From assembly GCF_000156335.1 (NCBI RefSeq), contig NZ_DS999213.1, forward strand, positions 1,611,947 to 1,675,946: a stretch of DNA of 64,000 nucleotides, read 5' to 3'. This document shows positions 1 to 7,997 of the stretch, piece after piece. This stretch comes from Roseobacter sp. GAI101. GTDB taxonomy: Bacteria > Pseudomonadota > Alphaproteobacteria > Rhodobacterales > Rhodobacteraceae. Position 1 is the stretch's first letter, and each line of letters begins with the position of its first letter. The notes beneath the pieces were generated by a model. The model was not told where the DNA came from. It ran no database searches and saw only the letters and a list, made by a program, of their open reading frames with translations. The position numbers were made by a program, and so were the translations under genes.

Positions 1-647
1 GCGACGCCCAGGATCGAGTTGTCGTGCTTACCGGAATAGACTGGCTCGAAGTCGCGGTCGGGCAGCAGGTCAAAGTCGCTTTTCAGGATCGCGCTTGGGG
101 CCTTGAAGCCGGAATTCGACGTCGGCGAGGTAAAGGCCAACTGCTTGCCCTTGATATCCTCGACCTTTTCAATGCCCGAGCCGGGATAGGTGATGATTTC
201 CATCTCGTAGCCGAAATTGCCATCCTTGGACGCCATGATCGTAAACGGGTTGAACCCCGCGCAATTGACCGCCAGCGGGTTCGATCCCGTATTGAAGCCC
301 GCGATGTGCAAACGTCCCGACCGCATCGCTTCGATCTGCGCCGCGTTGTTCTGCACCGGGAAGAAGATGACCTTCTTGCCGGTCTCCGCCTCGAGATGGG
401 TCAGGAAGTCGGACCAAGCCTCTTTGTAGACGGCGGGGTCTTCGACGGGCGTATAGGCAAAGATCAACGTATCGGGATCAACCTGTTCCGCCGGATCGGT
501 GGGCGTGTCGGCGATCAGGTCGCCGTCCACATCGCAAAACCGCTTGTCCAGATCACCACGCGGGCAATCCTGCGCCGCAACGGGGGCCGCCAGCGAAAGT
601 GCAAATGCCATGGCAGCGCCAGACAAAAGTGTATTCATTAATTTCAT
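1..647 (-). CDS. phnD: PhnD-type phosphate/phosphite/phosphonate ABC transporter substrate-binding protein (3' end outside window)
   Basis: Periplasmic ligand-binding component of a phosphonate/phosphite-type ABC importer. The visible 215 residues start with a signal peptide (cleavage near AQDC at residue 26-28). The body has the PhnD/SsuA fold signature: FAYTPVEDPAVY, a Gly-Arg-Leu-His-Ile-Ala-Gly-Phe stretch and a following T-G-S-N ligand loop. Mature-end cysteines 28 and 38 flank an Asp-rich loop (DVDGDLIAD, residues 39-47) that resembles a calcium loop and is not in classical PhnD. The start is fixed by a GGAGG ribosome site 8 bases upstream of ATG at 647. The C-terminus, and any phnCE genes, lie beyond the left edge. 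The subfamily ligand (phosphonate, phosphite or other) cannot be told from this piece. Confidence 0.85.
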   Translation of the reverse strand, partial: MKLMNTLLSGAAMAFALSLAAPVAAQDCPRGDLDKRFCDVDGDLIADTPTDPAEQVDPDTLIFAYTPVEDPAVYKEAWSDFLTHLEAETGKKVIFFPVQNNAAQIEAMRSGRLHIAGFNTGSNPLAVNCAGFNPFTIMASKDGNFGYEMEIITYPGSGIEKVEDIKGKQLAFTSPTSNSGFKAPSAILKSDFDLLPDRDFEPVYSGKHDNSILGV

Positions 648-717
648 GTAAATATCCTCCCAGATACGAAAGGCTAACCGGAAAGGAATATTTTGCAAGC
701 GCGTTTATGTTCGTTTT

Positions 718-1374
718 TCAGCCGGTCGGAATGCCGTGGGCCGTCCAGTCGTCGAACCGGCTTGCCTCTGGCAGGTCCGGCAAAGGCGCGTTCAAGTAGC
801 CATTTGTGTACAATCGAAACGGGACATCCGCGTTGCGGGCCGTAAAATAGTCGATCGTGCTGTCGCCGACATACAAAGTCTCAGACGGCTTGGCGCGCAG
901 GTCGTCGATACAGGCCAGCAAAGGTGCCGGATCGGGCTTTTTGGCCTGCCCGTCCTCTGCCCCTGCGATGACCTGAAAGTACGGCGTCAGATCCAGCCGT
1001 TCACAGATTTCGCGCGCCGGTCCGGTTGGTTTGTTGGTGCAGATGCCCAGCGGAACACCGGCATCCTGAAACGCCGCAAGTGCCGCCATCACGCCGGGGT
1101 AAGGACGGGTCAGTGTCGTCATGTCCTGATTGTAGCTGTCCATGAACAGACCAAGGGCCGTTTGCCTTTGCGCCGCGTCGTAGCCGCCTGTGGCGTCCAG
1201 GCTGCGTTCAACCAGCTTTTCGACCCCGTTCCCGATGAACGAGATGACGGTCGGCAAATCCAGCGCCTCGCGCCCCAGGGACGTGAGGGTCGCATTCGCG
1301 GCGGCGTGAAGATCAGGCGCGCTGTGGATCAGGGTGCCGTCCAGATCAAAGATGATCGCTTTGGGATATGTCAT
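718..1374 (-). CDS. gph: Phosphoglycolate phosphatase, HAD superfamily
   Basis: Hydrolyses 2-phosphoglycolate to glycolate, a cytosolic salvage step for oxidative or DNA-repair products. The 218-residue protein carries all HAD motifs: DLDGT with nucleophile Asp10 and acid/base Asp12, a Thr-Asn-Lys motif II (GICTNKP), a Lys in AKKPDP, and the acidic motif VGDSTIDYFTARNA. Its length is normal for the family. I chose ATG 1374, which gives the usual short N-terminus before the nucleophile; an in-frame ATG at 1395 adds seven residues and is the alternative. It lies 70 bases upstream of the phnD-like gene on the same strand and is divergent from lrgAB. Related HAD phosphatases are hard to separate by sequence, so the substrate is family inference. 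Confidence 0.85.
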   Translation of the reverse strand: MTYPKAIIFDLDGTLIHSAPDLHAAANATLTSLGREALDLPTVISFIGNGVEKLVERSLDATGGYDAAQRQTALGLFMDSYNQDMTTLTRPYPGVMAALAAFQDAGVPLGICTNKPTGPAREICERLDLTPYFQVIAGAEDGQAKKPDPAPLLACIDDLRAKPSETLYVGDSTIDYFTARNADVPFRLYTNGYLNAPLPDLPEASRFDDWTAHGIPTG

Positions 1375-1570
1375 GCGGGCTACATATCGCGGCATTTGCG
1401 GTTCTTCAAAGCCAAAATACCGGTGCGCAGTCCTGGCCCCGCCCTGCTCATCCTTCTGATCTGTGCAAGCGGCGCGCCGGGACGACCGCCCCGACAATGG
1501 ACTTTTGCCGGGGTTGATTGAACAGGTCGAAGCTGCCATCGTTTTCTTCAGGTTGGAAAATGAGAACCCC

Positions 1571-1918
1571 ATGTTGGCCTATCTGACGTTGATACTTGTC
1601 TGCCAACTGGCCGGAGAGCTTGCCGTAGGTGCCTTGGCGATGCCCGTTCCCGGCCCCGTCGTCGGCATGGTCTTGCTTTTCATTCTCCTGATCGCGATTG
1701 GCTCCGTGCCCAAGGGGTTGGATCAAACGGCCACCGGCCTTCTGAATTCAATGTCCCTGCTTTTCGTTCCGGCGGGGACCGGCGTGATGCTGCATTTCAA
1801 ACTGTTGGGAGAGGCGTTGCTGCCGCTCAGCCTCGCATTGATCTTCAGCACGCTGGCCACGATTGTCGTGACGGCCCGACTGATGCAATGGCTGGGAAAA
1901 GAGCGTGCCGATGAATAG
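1571..1918 (+). CDS. lrgA: CidA/LrgA family holin-like membrane protein
   Basis: Small inner-membrane protein of the CidA/LrgA family, linked to control of murein hydrolase activity and, in several bacteria, to pyruvate or organic-acid movement. It has 115 residues and four hydrophobic segments. The family signature MPVPGPVVGMVLLF is at residues 23-36, and VPAGTGVMLHF is in the last loop. ATG 1571 places the start immediately before the first membrane segment; the reading frame is open further upstream without hallmark sequence. It overlaps lrgB by 8 bases (ATGAATAG), so the two are translationally coupled. No LytTR regulator is visible beside it. Confidence 0.85.
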   Translation: MLAYLTLILVCQLAGELAVGALAMPVPGPVVGMVLLFILLIAIGSVPKGLDQTATGLLNSMSLLFVPAGTGVMLHFKLLGEALLPLSLALIFSTLATIVVTARLMQWLGKERADE

Positions 1919-2642
1919 CCTGCAAGACACCTGGGTTTATCTGAGTGCGACGCCGCTGTTCCATCTGACGATGACGCTGGTCGCCTTTCAGGTGGCCAAC
2001 TTTGCCTTCGAGAAAGCCGGGCGAAACCCTTTGTTGAACCCGGTGCTTGGCGCGGTCTTGCTGCTTGTCGCGATGCTTTTGATCACCGGCACCGACTATG
2101 GCACCTATTTCGAAGGGGCGCAGTTCGTTCATTTTCTTCTGGGGCCCGCGACGGTCGCCCTGGCCGTACCGCTGTACCGGCAATGGTACAACGTGCGCCG
2201 GTCTGCACTTGCCATCGCAGTCAGCCTGATTGCCGGATCACTCACTGCCATCCTCACGGCGGTGGCGACGGCCTGGTTCTTTGGCGGGTCGTTGCCGATA
2301 CTGGCGTCCCTGGCCCCCAAATCCGTCACGGCTCCGGTTGCGATGGCCATCGCAGAGGAGCTTGGCGGTTTGCCGTCCCTGACGGCGGTCCTTGTGATTG
2401 CGACGGGCATCTTCGGGGCCATGTTCGGGCCGGGCATTCTGAACCTTGTCGGGGTCAAGGACTGGCGCGCAAGAGGTCTGGCGATGGGCACGGCAAGCCA
2501 CGGGATCGGCACGGCACGCGCGCTTCAGGTCAATGAAACGGCAGGGGCGTTTTCAGGCCTTGCGATGGGGCTGAACGCGCTTGCCACGGCGCTGTTGTTG
2601 CCGATCATATGGGGCATTCTCGTCGGTTTGCTTAGCGTCTGA
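1911..2642 (+). CDS. lrgB: LrgB/CidB family membrane protein
   Basis: Partner of the LrgA-like protein in the inner membrane; LrgB/CidB proteins act with LrgA/CidA in cell-lysis control or organic-acid transport. It has 243 residues with about seven hydrophobic helices. The LrgB core reads LAPKSVTAPVAMAIAEELGG, then ATGIFGAMFGP and GTASHGIGTARALQ. ATG 1911 is inside the end of lrgA; a GTG two codons earlier (1905) is the alternative. Length agrees with the family. A two-gene operon is clear; downstream there is a convergent minus-strand lipoprotein gene. Confidence 0.88.
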   Translation: MNSLQDTWVYLSATPLFHLTMTLVAFQVANFAFEKAGRNPLLNPVLGAVLLLVAMLLITGTDYGTYFEGAQFVHFLLGPATVALAVPLYRQWYNVRRSALAIAVSLIAGSLTAILTAVATAWFFGGSLPILASLAPKSVTAPVAMAIAEELGGLPSLTAVLVIATGIFGAMFGPGILNLVGVKDWRARGLAMGTASHGIGTARALQVNETAGAFSGLAMGLNALATALLLPIIWGILVGLLSV

Positions 2643-2730
2643 CCGGCCCTGCATGCGCGTGATACGTCACGGGAAGGTTTGACATGCTGTAAGCAATTCC
2701 ATCTTAGACGAACAGGCAAGTGCGAGAGGC

Positions 2731-3072
2731 TTAGCGGCAGATTACCGTGAAGACATTGATAGCCTGTGACCTGCGCCACCGATGGTGCCGGACGATCCGG
2801 TGCCGCGTCGGGCCCGCTGCCCGAAAAGCGGAGCGGCCAATTTCTCTGCACCGGGGCGCAAAGCTTGCCACGATGGCCCTTTCGGTGACGACACCGGGGA
2901 TGTATTCCACCGAATAGCGTGACCGGCTTAACGGTGTCACAAGATAGACGTGGGGCGCGACTTCTGCGCTCAATATCACCGGGGACCGATAGGGCTGCGG
3001 ATACATTTCCATGTTGCACCCCGCCACCCCAAGGACAAAAAGCCACGACAGGATTGATGTGAGACACTTCAT
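2731..3072 (-). CDS. Hypothetical small lipoprotein
   Basis: A 113-residue protein of unknown function. The N-terminus is a lipoprotein signal peptide with lipobox LGVAGC (Cys19), so the mature protein is probably lipid-anchored in the periplasm. After that comes a Tyr/Pro-rich stretch and a basic C-terminus with a W-R-R segment. A strong AGGAGG ribosome site lies just upstream of ATG 3072. It is the last gene of a minus-strand run with cytochrome b561 and EF-hand genes, but the 145-base gap to the b561 gene leaves room for its own promoter. I recognise no domain. Confidence 0.6.
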   Translation of the reverse strand: MKCLTSILSWLFVLGVAGCNMEMYPQPYRSPVILSAEVAPHVYLVTPLSRSRYSVEYIPGVVTERAIVASFAPRCREIGRSAFRAAGPTRHRIVRHHRWRRSQAINVFTVICR

Positions 3073-3217
3073 GATGACCTCCTGTGATTGGAAAACGCTA
3101 TCGCGTCGGGGCCAGGTGCAAATTGATTTGCCGCAATCGTGTGGCGCGAAATCTTGGACGGTGCGGCGTTCCGACCGTTAGAATCTCGAACAGATACGAA
3201 CATTGATCTGGGAAACA

Positions 3218-3874
3218 TCACTCTGGCCTTTTACGGCCTGTAATCATCGCCTGGGCCAGATTTTCATGATGCGCAAAACTGGCCAGGATCACCCCGCCGA
3301 TATGCAGCAAGGCCAGCACCAGCGTTATGTTGGCAAATGCTTCGTGCAACTCTTCGAGGCGTTCGTCTTCGGCATCATCCGTACGTGCTGCTGCGTCGTC
3401 GTCAGAATTCTCCTCGTCCGCAAGGGCAGTACTTGCGGCTGCGGTGGCCCCTTTCGTCTCGGCAAAGACCGCGCCAAGGGGGCCTTTGTTTTCCACCTGA
3501 CCGTAGTAGGACATCCCGCTGATCACCGTTGCCGACAGTCCCGTCAAAAGCGCAAAGACCATCCATGCCCCCGCGGGACTGTGGCCCAGATAGCGCTTTG
3601 AATTGCCGCCGAAAACGCTGAACAGATACCGCAGGGCCGCGAATGGACCAAAAAGGAAATCACTGAACCGCGCATGTTTGGGGCCGATGAAACCCCAGAT
3701 GATCCGCAAGACCACCAATCCCCCGACAGCATATCCCGCCCAGACGTGAACGGCCAAATTGCTGCCTTCGGGTTCCACGAAATATGCGGCCAGAAAGGCC
3801 ACCACCAAGGACCAGTGAAAGACCCTTACGAACGGGTCCCAGACCTTGACGCTTTGCTGGCTAGATGCTGCCAT
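3218..3874 (-). CDS. Cytochrome b561-type membrane cytochrome (cytochrome b/b6 domain)
   Basis: Predicted integral-membrane b-type cytochrome that passes electrons between quinol or soluble donors and periplasmic acceptors. It has 218 residues and four membrane spans. VWDPFVRVFHWSLVV carries the first heme His, VHVWAGY the second, and HIGGVI plus HHEN lie near the C-terminus, matching the Ni,Fe-hydrogenase/cytochrome b561 family. Between spans three and four is an unusually acidic insertion (ADEENSDDDAAARTDDAEDE, about residues 151-170). A GGGGGGAT ribosome site precedes ATG 3874. It is 44 bases downstream of the EF-hand gene and probably co-transcribed. The redox partner is unknown. Confidence 0.82.
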   Translation of the reverse strand: MAASSQQSVKVWDPFVRVFHWSLVVAFLAAYFVEPEGSNLAVHVWAGYAVGGLVVLRIIWGFIGPKHARFSDFLFGPFAALRYLFSVFGGNSKRYLGHSPAGAWMVFALLTGLSATVISGMSYYGQVENKGPLGAVFAETKGATAAASTALADEENSDDDAAARTDDAEDERLEELHEAFANITLVLALLHIGGVILASFAHHENLAQAMITGRKRPE

Positions 3875-3918
3875 GACGCTATCCCCCCTTATGGTTTTCC
3901 GGTGGCCGCGCCCGCGCG

Positions 3919-4467
3919 TCAGAACGGTTTCCGCTGTGCCCGGAATTCCCAGATTGTGACGTTGCCATCGCCGTTGGCGTCAGCCGCCTCATAGCTTTCC
4001 TGCGCCTTTGCCATGAATTCAGCCAAGGTCACGTTGCCATCGCCATCCGCATCCAGCGCCTTGAAACGTTCTGTCCGGTTCTGGTACCGGCGTTCCTGAC
4101 TGCGCCGCCCCATCGGCATGGCCCATGGTGCGTTGTCCAGAAATTCATCCATCGAAATCTGGCCGTCGCCGTCGCCATCGAAATAGGCAAATGCCGTGCT
4201 GGCATGTTTGGACGCCTCGGAGGCGCTGATCTTCCCGTCGCCGTCATCGTCGACACGCAGGGTCATCATATGCAAATGCCCAAATAAGCCGGACCCGAAG
4301 GGCATCATGTGATCCCGGTCATCATCGTCGGTTTCTTCGGTCATCTCGGATTGAGCCTTGTCGGATTGCGCCTTGTCGGATTGCGCCCGAAGCGGGGCTG
4401 CCGTGGCCAATGTGGCAATCACTGCGACAAACGCGACAAGGCCGCGAAATGTAAGGTCGTGTTTCAT
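3919..4467 (-). CDS. Secreted protein with four EF-hand calcium loops
   Basis: Periplasmic or exported calcium-binding protein of 182 residues with a signal peptide ending at APLRAQ. Next comes a short tandem repeat of SDKAQ, a patch of Asp/Glu and an HMM-rich spacer. Four canonical EF loops follow: DDDGDGKISASE, DGDGDGQISMDE, DADGDGNVTLAE and DANGDGNVTIWE, all with acidic residues at positions 1, 3, 5 and 12. ATG 4467 sits behind AAGGAAAG and starts the signal peptide; longer upstream starts would bury it. It lies between a small Asp/Arg-repeat gene and a cytochrome b561 gene on one strand. Specific function is unknown; calcium sensing or buffering is the inference. Confidence 0.8.
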   Translation of the reverse strand: MKHDLTFRGLVAFVAVIATLATAAPLRAQSDKAQSDKAQSEMTEETDDDDRDHMMPFGSGLFGHLHMMTLRVDDDGDGKISASEASKHASTAFAYFDGDGDGQISMDEFLDNAPWAMPMGRRSQERRYQNRTERFKALDADGDGNVTLAEFMAKAQESYEAADANGDGNVTIWEFRAQRKPF

Positions 4468-4553
4468 GTTCTTTCCTTTCGGGATGTATGAAATCATGCA
4501 AGCAAGGGGCAAGTGCTGCAGACCATGTTCAGTCTGCGCATACGCCCCCGTTC

Positions 4554-4910
4554 CTAGTTCTTCCCGGAGCCGCCACCGGCCCCACCTGCGCCGCCGTCCC
4601 CGCCCGCGCCGTCAGAGGCAGGGTCGCAATCCTTGTCGCGATCGCGGTCCCGGTCGCGATCCTGATCCATCTCCGCATCGGCGCAGGTCTGCAGGCGGTC
4701 ACGCTCGCGGCGCACATCGGCACATTCGGCCGACCCCGATCCGTCGCAGTCCATCAGTTGTTCGCGCACCTGCAACAAAAGCGCGCAATCTTGGGCATTC
4801 AGGCTGCCGCAATCTTGTAATTGGTCTTGTGTCTTATTCTGCGCCTGGATCACGCCGGGCATGGCAAGACCTAGCGTCAGTACAAACGGGCTGAAAAAAC
4901 GCCATCGCAT
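4554..4910 (-). CDS. Hypothetical secreted Asp/Arg-repeat, Gly-rich protein
   Basis: A 118-residue secreted protein with a signal peptide ending near GVIQAQ. The mature part has five cysteines spaced through DCGS, DCALL, DCDGSGSAEC and TCADAE, then an alternating DRDRDRDRDKDCDP run and a Gly-rich tail ending in GKN. The alternating charge repeat comes from a GATCGC-type hexanucleotide repeat in DNA (about 4636-4668), a likely slippage region. AAAGGAAATAGCG precedes ATG 4910. It is the first gene of the run leading into the EF-hand and b561 genes. No known domain is recognised. Confidence 0.6.
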   Translation of the reverse strand: MRWRFFSPFVLTLGLAMPGVIQAQNKTQDQLQDCGSLNAQDCALLLQVREQLMDCDGSGSAECADVRRERDRLQTCADAEMDQDRDRDRDRDKDCDPASDGAGGDGGAGGAGGGSGKN

Positions 4911-5164
4911 CGCTATTTCCTTTCCAATGGCTTCAATCTCATGACGCCAGAAATAGGATGCGCACGCCCCGTGGTATTGATACGGATCAATCCGCCCGGC
5001 ACGAAGGATGCGGGTCGGCCAAACCCCGCCTCACCTGCCCCGGTCGACAATGCGGACAGGCCAATCCAGGTTGCACGCCATGGCTCCCGACCCTCACGAC
5101 AGGATCACATCACCGCATTCGTTACGCGATGGCACTTGGTGCAATCCGCGTCTATTCTAGGCGA

Positions 5165-6151
5165 ATGCGAGACATCAATCTTAAAGCCACTGAATATTTC
5201 GAGGCCGTCGCCCGACTGGGCACGGTGACCAAGGCGGCACAGGAACTGGGCGTGTCGCCCTCTGCCGTGAGCCAGCAGTTGACGTCACTCGAATCCCAGC
5301 TTGGGGTCAAACTGTTCCGGCGGGAAAAGCGTCGGTTGATCCTCAAGCTGGATGGCGACCGGCTGTTCCAGACGACGACGCAGGCGTTCCGCGCGCTCAG
5401 GAACGCCAGCAGCGCCATCGGGCGGCAACGAGACATGCGCAACATCACGATCAGGGTCAGCCCCAGTTTCGGCGTGCGCTGGCTTGGCCCCCGGATCGCC
5501 ACATTCGCCGAGCAAAATCCAGACTGGAACATTCGCGTCGATGCCACCCCTGACTACAGTGCCTTTGACACCGAGGCGGTCGATCTTGACCTGCGTTACG
5601 GCGTAGGCAACTGGTCCGGCCTGACGGTCGAACCGGTGGTCAATGATCTATCGCTACCGATGTGCAACCCCGATTACCTTGCCTGGCTGCAACGCCAAAG
5701 CGATGATCCGGTCGAACAGCTAAAGCACGCCCGCCTGATCGACAGCGTAAAGACGCTTTAGCGGTGGGACATCTGGCTTGCCGCCAACCAGATCGAACTG
5801 CCCGACATCGCCTATCCTTTCCGCTTTGACCGGTCTTCCATGTCCATCGAGATGGCCAAGCAAGGTGCCGGCATTGCGCTCGACAGCGCGGTTTTGTGCC
5901 ATGGAGAGTTGGAGCGCGGCGAACTGGTGCCCTTCGCGCCCCTTTTCCCGGTGGTCGATTTCATGGCCTACTGGATCGTCTGCCCGCCACGCCACCTGAA
6001 CCGGCGGATCGTGAAACGCTTTGCGCATTGGGTCGTCACCGAAGCCCGTGAACACGAAGAAAGAACGCGCGCCCTGCTGATCCGTGCGGGCTGCCAATTC
6101 AGACCCGCAATCGACCTTGAGATGACCGAAGTCACACCTTGGGCGCTGTGA
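5165..6151 (+). pseudogene. LysR-family (GcvA-like) regulator interrupted by an in-frame TAG
   Basis: The N-terminal part (about residues 1-198) is a normal LysR-type regulator. It has a winged-helix DNA-binding domain (KAAQELGVSPSAVSQQLTSL) and the start of the effector domain with the GcvA-group stretch PSFGVRWLGPRIATFAEQNP. A TAG stop at 5759-5761 (codon 199) ends it, but the same frame continues with RWDIWLAANQIELPDIAYPF and runs to a normal C-terminus at 6151. The restored protein would be 328 residues, typical for the family, so a single nonsense change is the simplest reading. A sequencing error or read-through is possible. It lies 7 bases from the convergent dctM end and may once have controlled the adjacent catabolic operon. 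Confidence 0.85.
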
Positions 6152-6158
6152 CCGGGCG

Positions 6159-7415
6159 TCAGTAGATGGTCAAGGCAGGGATGAACGAGATCGCGAGAAG
6201 GACCATGAGCGCCACCAGATAGAACGGCATCAGCGCCTTGACGGTTTGCCCTATGCCGACCCGCGCAATCGCAGCGGATATAAACAGGGTCGTGCCTACC
6301 GGAGGCGTATAAAGCCCGATCGACAGATTGACGACCATCATCAAGCCGAGCTGGACGGGATCAAGGCCGATCGAATTGCCGATGGTTACGAAAAGCGGCC
6401 CCAGCAGCAGCACGGCGGCCGGCAGGTCAAGAAACGCCCCGACAATCAGCATCACGACATTCAACGCGAGGATGATCATCCAGGGGTTCTGGATGGTCGC
6501 GGCAACCCATTCCGCCAGTTCTTGTGGCACACGCTCAGCGGTCAGCACCCACTGGATCGTCGAGGACGCCATGATGATGATCATAACCGCGCCGGTCATC
6601 ATCGCCGTGTCTACGCTGGCATCCCAGATGCCCTTGAACGTCAGGTCGCGGTAGACAAGGCCCGATATCAGCAGCGCATAGGCGACCGCCAGAACCGAAA
6701 CCTCGGTCGGGGTTGCGATGCCGAAGCGCAGCGTGCCGATGATGAACACGGGCATCAGCATCGCCGGAAAAGCGATTATAAGCTGGCCGCGGAATTCCTT
6801 GAACCCGCCCGGCAAAGGGGAGCGCGGCAGCTTCTTGCGATGCGCCACCAGCCAGACGGTGGCAAACATCCCGATCCCCAACATCAGGCCGGGCAAGATA
6901 CCCGCAACGAAGAGGTCCACGATCGAAACGTTAGAGACAAGGCCATACAGGATCAGCGGGATCGACGGCGGGATCAGTACCGAAACGGTCGAAGAGGCAG
7001 AGTTGATCGCGGCGGCAAAACCACCCGGATAACCTTCCTTCTGCTGGACCGGGATCAACGCGTTCCCCAATGCCGACGCATCCGCCACGGCGGAACCCGA
7101 GACACCGCCGAACATCACCGACCCAAGGATCGACACCTGCCCCATGCCCCCGCGCATGTTGCCGACCAGCAGCCGCGCGACGTTGATAAGGTAGACGCCG
7201 AACTTGCCCGACATCATCAGGTTGCCCGCCAGAATGAAGAACGGGATTGCCAGCATCGGAAAGCTTTGCGTCGGGGTGTACAGGCGCTGCGCGATCACCG
7301 CCAAAGGCTTGCCATCAAACCAAAGCGCTGCGGCGACGCCGCCAATCATCGCATGGGCCACGGGTACGGACAGGGCCAGCAAGGCAAAGAAAATCCAGAT
7401 CATCGGAGCGGCCAT
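6159..7415 (-). CDS. dctM: TRAP transporter large permease (DctM)
   Basis: Large membrane subunit of a sodium-coupled TRAP importer. It has 418 residues and about twelve hydrophobic segments. DctM-family hallmarks include FPMLAIPFFILAGNLM near residue 52, GGVSGSAVADASALG, and SSTVSVLIPPSIPLILYG. The length is typical. Nine bases separate it from dctQ, and it is the last gene of the operon that begins with the split transketolase. The C-terminal GLYTPPVGTTLF motif is intact. Substrate is not determined by this subunit. Confidence 0.93.
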   Translation of the reverse strand: MAAPMIWIFFALLALSVPVAHAMIGGVAAALWFDGKPLAVIAQRLYTPTQSFPMLAIPFFILAGNLMMSGKFGVYLINVARLLVGNMRGGMGQVSILGSVMFGGVSGSAVADASALGNALIPVQQKEGYPGGFAAAINSASSTVSVLIPPSIPLILYGLVSNVSIVDLFVAGILPGLMLGIGMFATVWLVAHRKKLPRSPLPGGFKEFRGQLIIAFPAMLMPVFIIGTLRFGIATPTEVSVLAVAYALLISGLVYRDLTFKGIWDASVDTAMMTGAVMIIIMASSTIQWVLTAERVPQELAEWVAATIQNPWMIILALNVVMLIVGAFLDLPAAVLLLGPLFVTIGNSIGLDPVQLGLMMVVNLSIGLYTPPVGTTLFISAAIARVGIGQTVKALMPFYLVALMVLLAISFIPALTIY

Positions 7416-7424
7416 GGTGTGTCC

Positions 7425-7997
7425 TCAGCTAAGGCTTGAATGTTCAGGGTCGCTCTTTTCCGGAGCGATGTATGCGACGCGGACCACACTGAGGGCCGCA
7501 ATCACCGCCATGCTGGCGAAGGCGTAGACAAGGCTTGAATAGCCCCAGATCTGTTTTATCCCGAGCGTCGACAACGTCTGGAATTTGGACGCTCTGAGGA
7601 TCGGCTGGCTCGACACCAGAACGTTGACCGAGATCACCAAGATGATGATGTTGACGGCGATCATCAGGGCACGCTGCCAGTTGGCGTTCAATGCGTCGGG
7701 CAACAGGAGGATCGCGATGTTGCGCGCCCGCGCCGCGGCGATGACGATGCCGCCCGCCACGAGCCAAGGCAGTGTCATTGCGTGAATCTCATAGGCCCAG
7801 GCGATGCCTGCCCCCGTCGCATAGCGCAGGATGACATTGACCAGAAGGGTCAGGAAGGTAAGCGAAAGCATCGCGAAGGCGATGATCTTCCCGCTCCACT
7901 CCAAGGCCGAAATCAACCCCGTTGCGGCTGTCAGGAAGGGGCGCGAACGCCCCTTCCTGTTTTCCACATCGGGCTGCAGCTGCGCCCCCGACGACAT
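7425..7997 (-). CDS. dctQ: TRAP transporter small permease (DctQ)
   Basis: Four-helix small membrane subunit that joins DctM and the binding protein. Visible motifs are GIAWAYEIHAMTLPWLVAGG and RARNIAILLLPDALN. The longest start, ATG 7997, overlaps the dctP stop (TGATG) and gives 190 residues. Its first roughly 25 residues (SSGAQLQPDVENRKGRSRPF) have no family character, and a perfect 12-bp hairpin at 7932-7959 lies inside them. A downstream TTG near codon 28 could be the real start, so the 5' boundary is uncertain. The rest of the protein is secure. Confidence 0.85.
   Translation of the reverse strand: MSSGAQLQPDVENRKGRSRPFLTAATGLISALEWSGKIIAFAMLSLTFLTLLVNVILRYATGAGIAWAYEIHAMTLPWLVAGGIVIAAARARNIAILLLPDALNANWQRALMIAVNIIILVISVNVLVSSQPILRASKFQTLSTLGIKQIWGYSSLVYAFASMAVIAALSVVRVAYIAPEKSDPEHSSLS
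7932..7959 (-). promoter_or_regulatory. dctP-dctQ intercistronic hairpin with TTCG loop
   Basis: A perfect 12-bp inverted repeat (CAGGAAGGGGCG / CGCCCCTTCCTG) encloses a four-base loop that reads TTCG in the transcribed sense, an exceptionally stable RNA tetraloop. It begins 38 bases after the dctP stop. There is no U-run, so it is unlikely to be a simple terminator. A 3'-end stabiliser or processing hairpin that raises dctP mRNA over dctQM is the likely role. It falls inside the longest possible dctQ reading frame. Confidence 0.75.

Noticed and set aside
4636..4668. GATCGC-like tandem repeat considered as a regulatory or origin element
   Set aside because: It lies inside a secreted-protein gene and encodes the Asp/Arg repeat in frame.
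6246..7439. Plus-strand open frame of about 400 codons opposite dctM
   Set aside because: Composition is His/Arg/Asp/Gln-rich, the mirror of a membrane-protein gene; dctM is certain.
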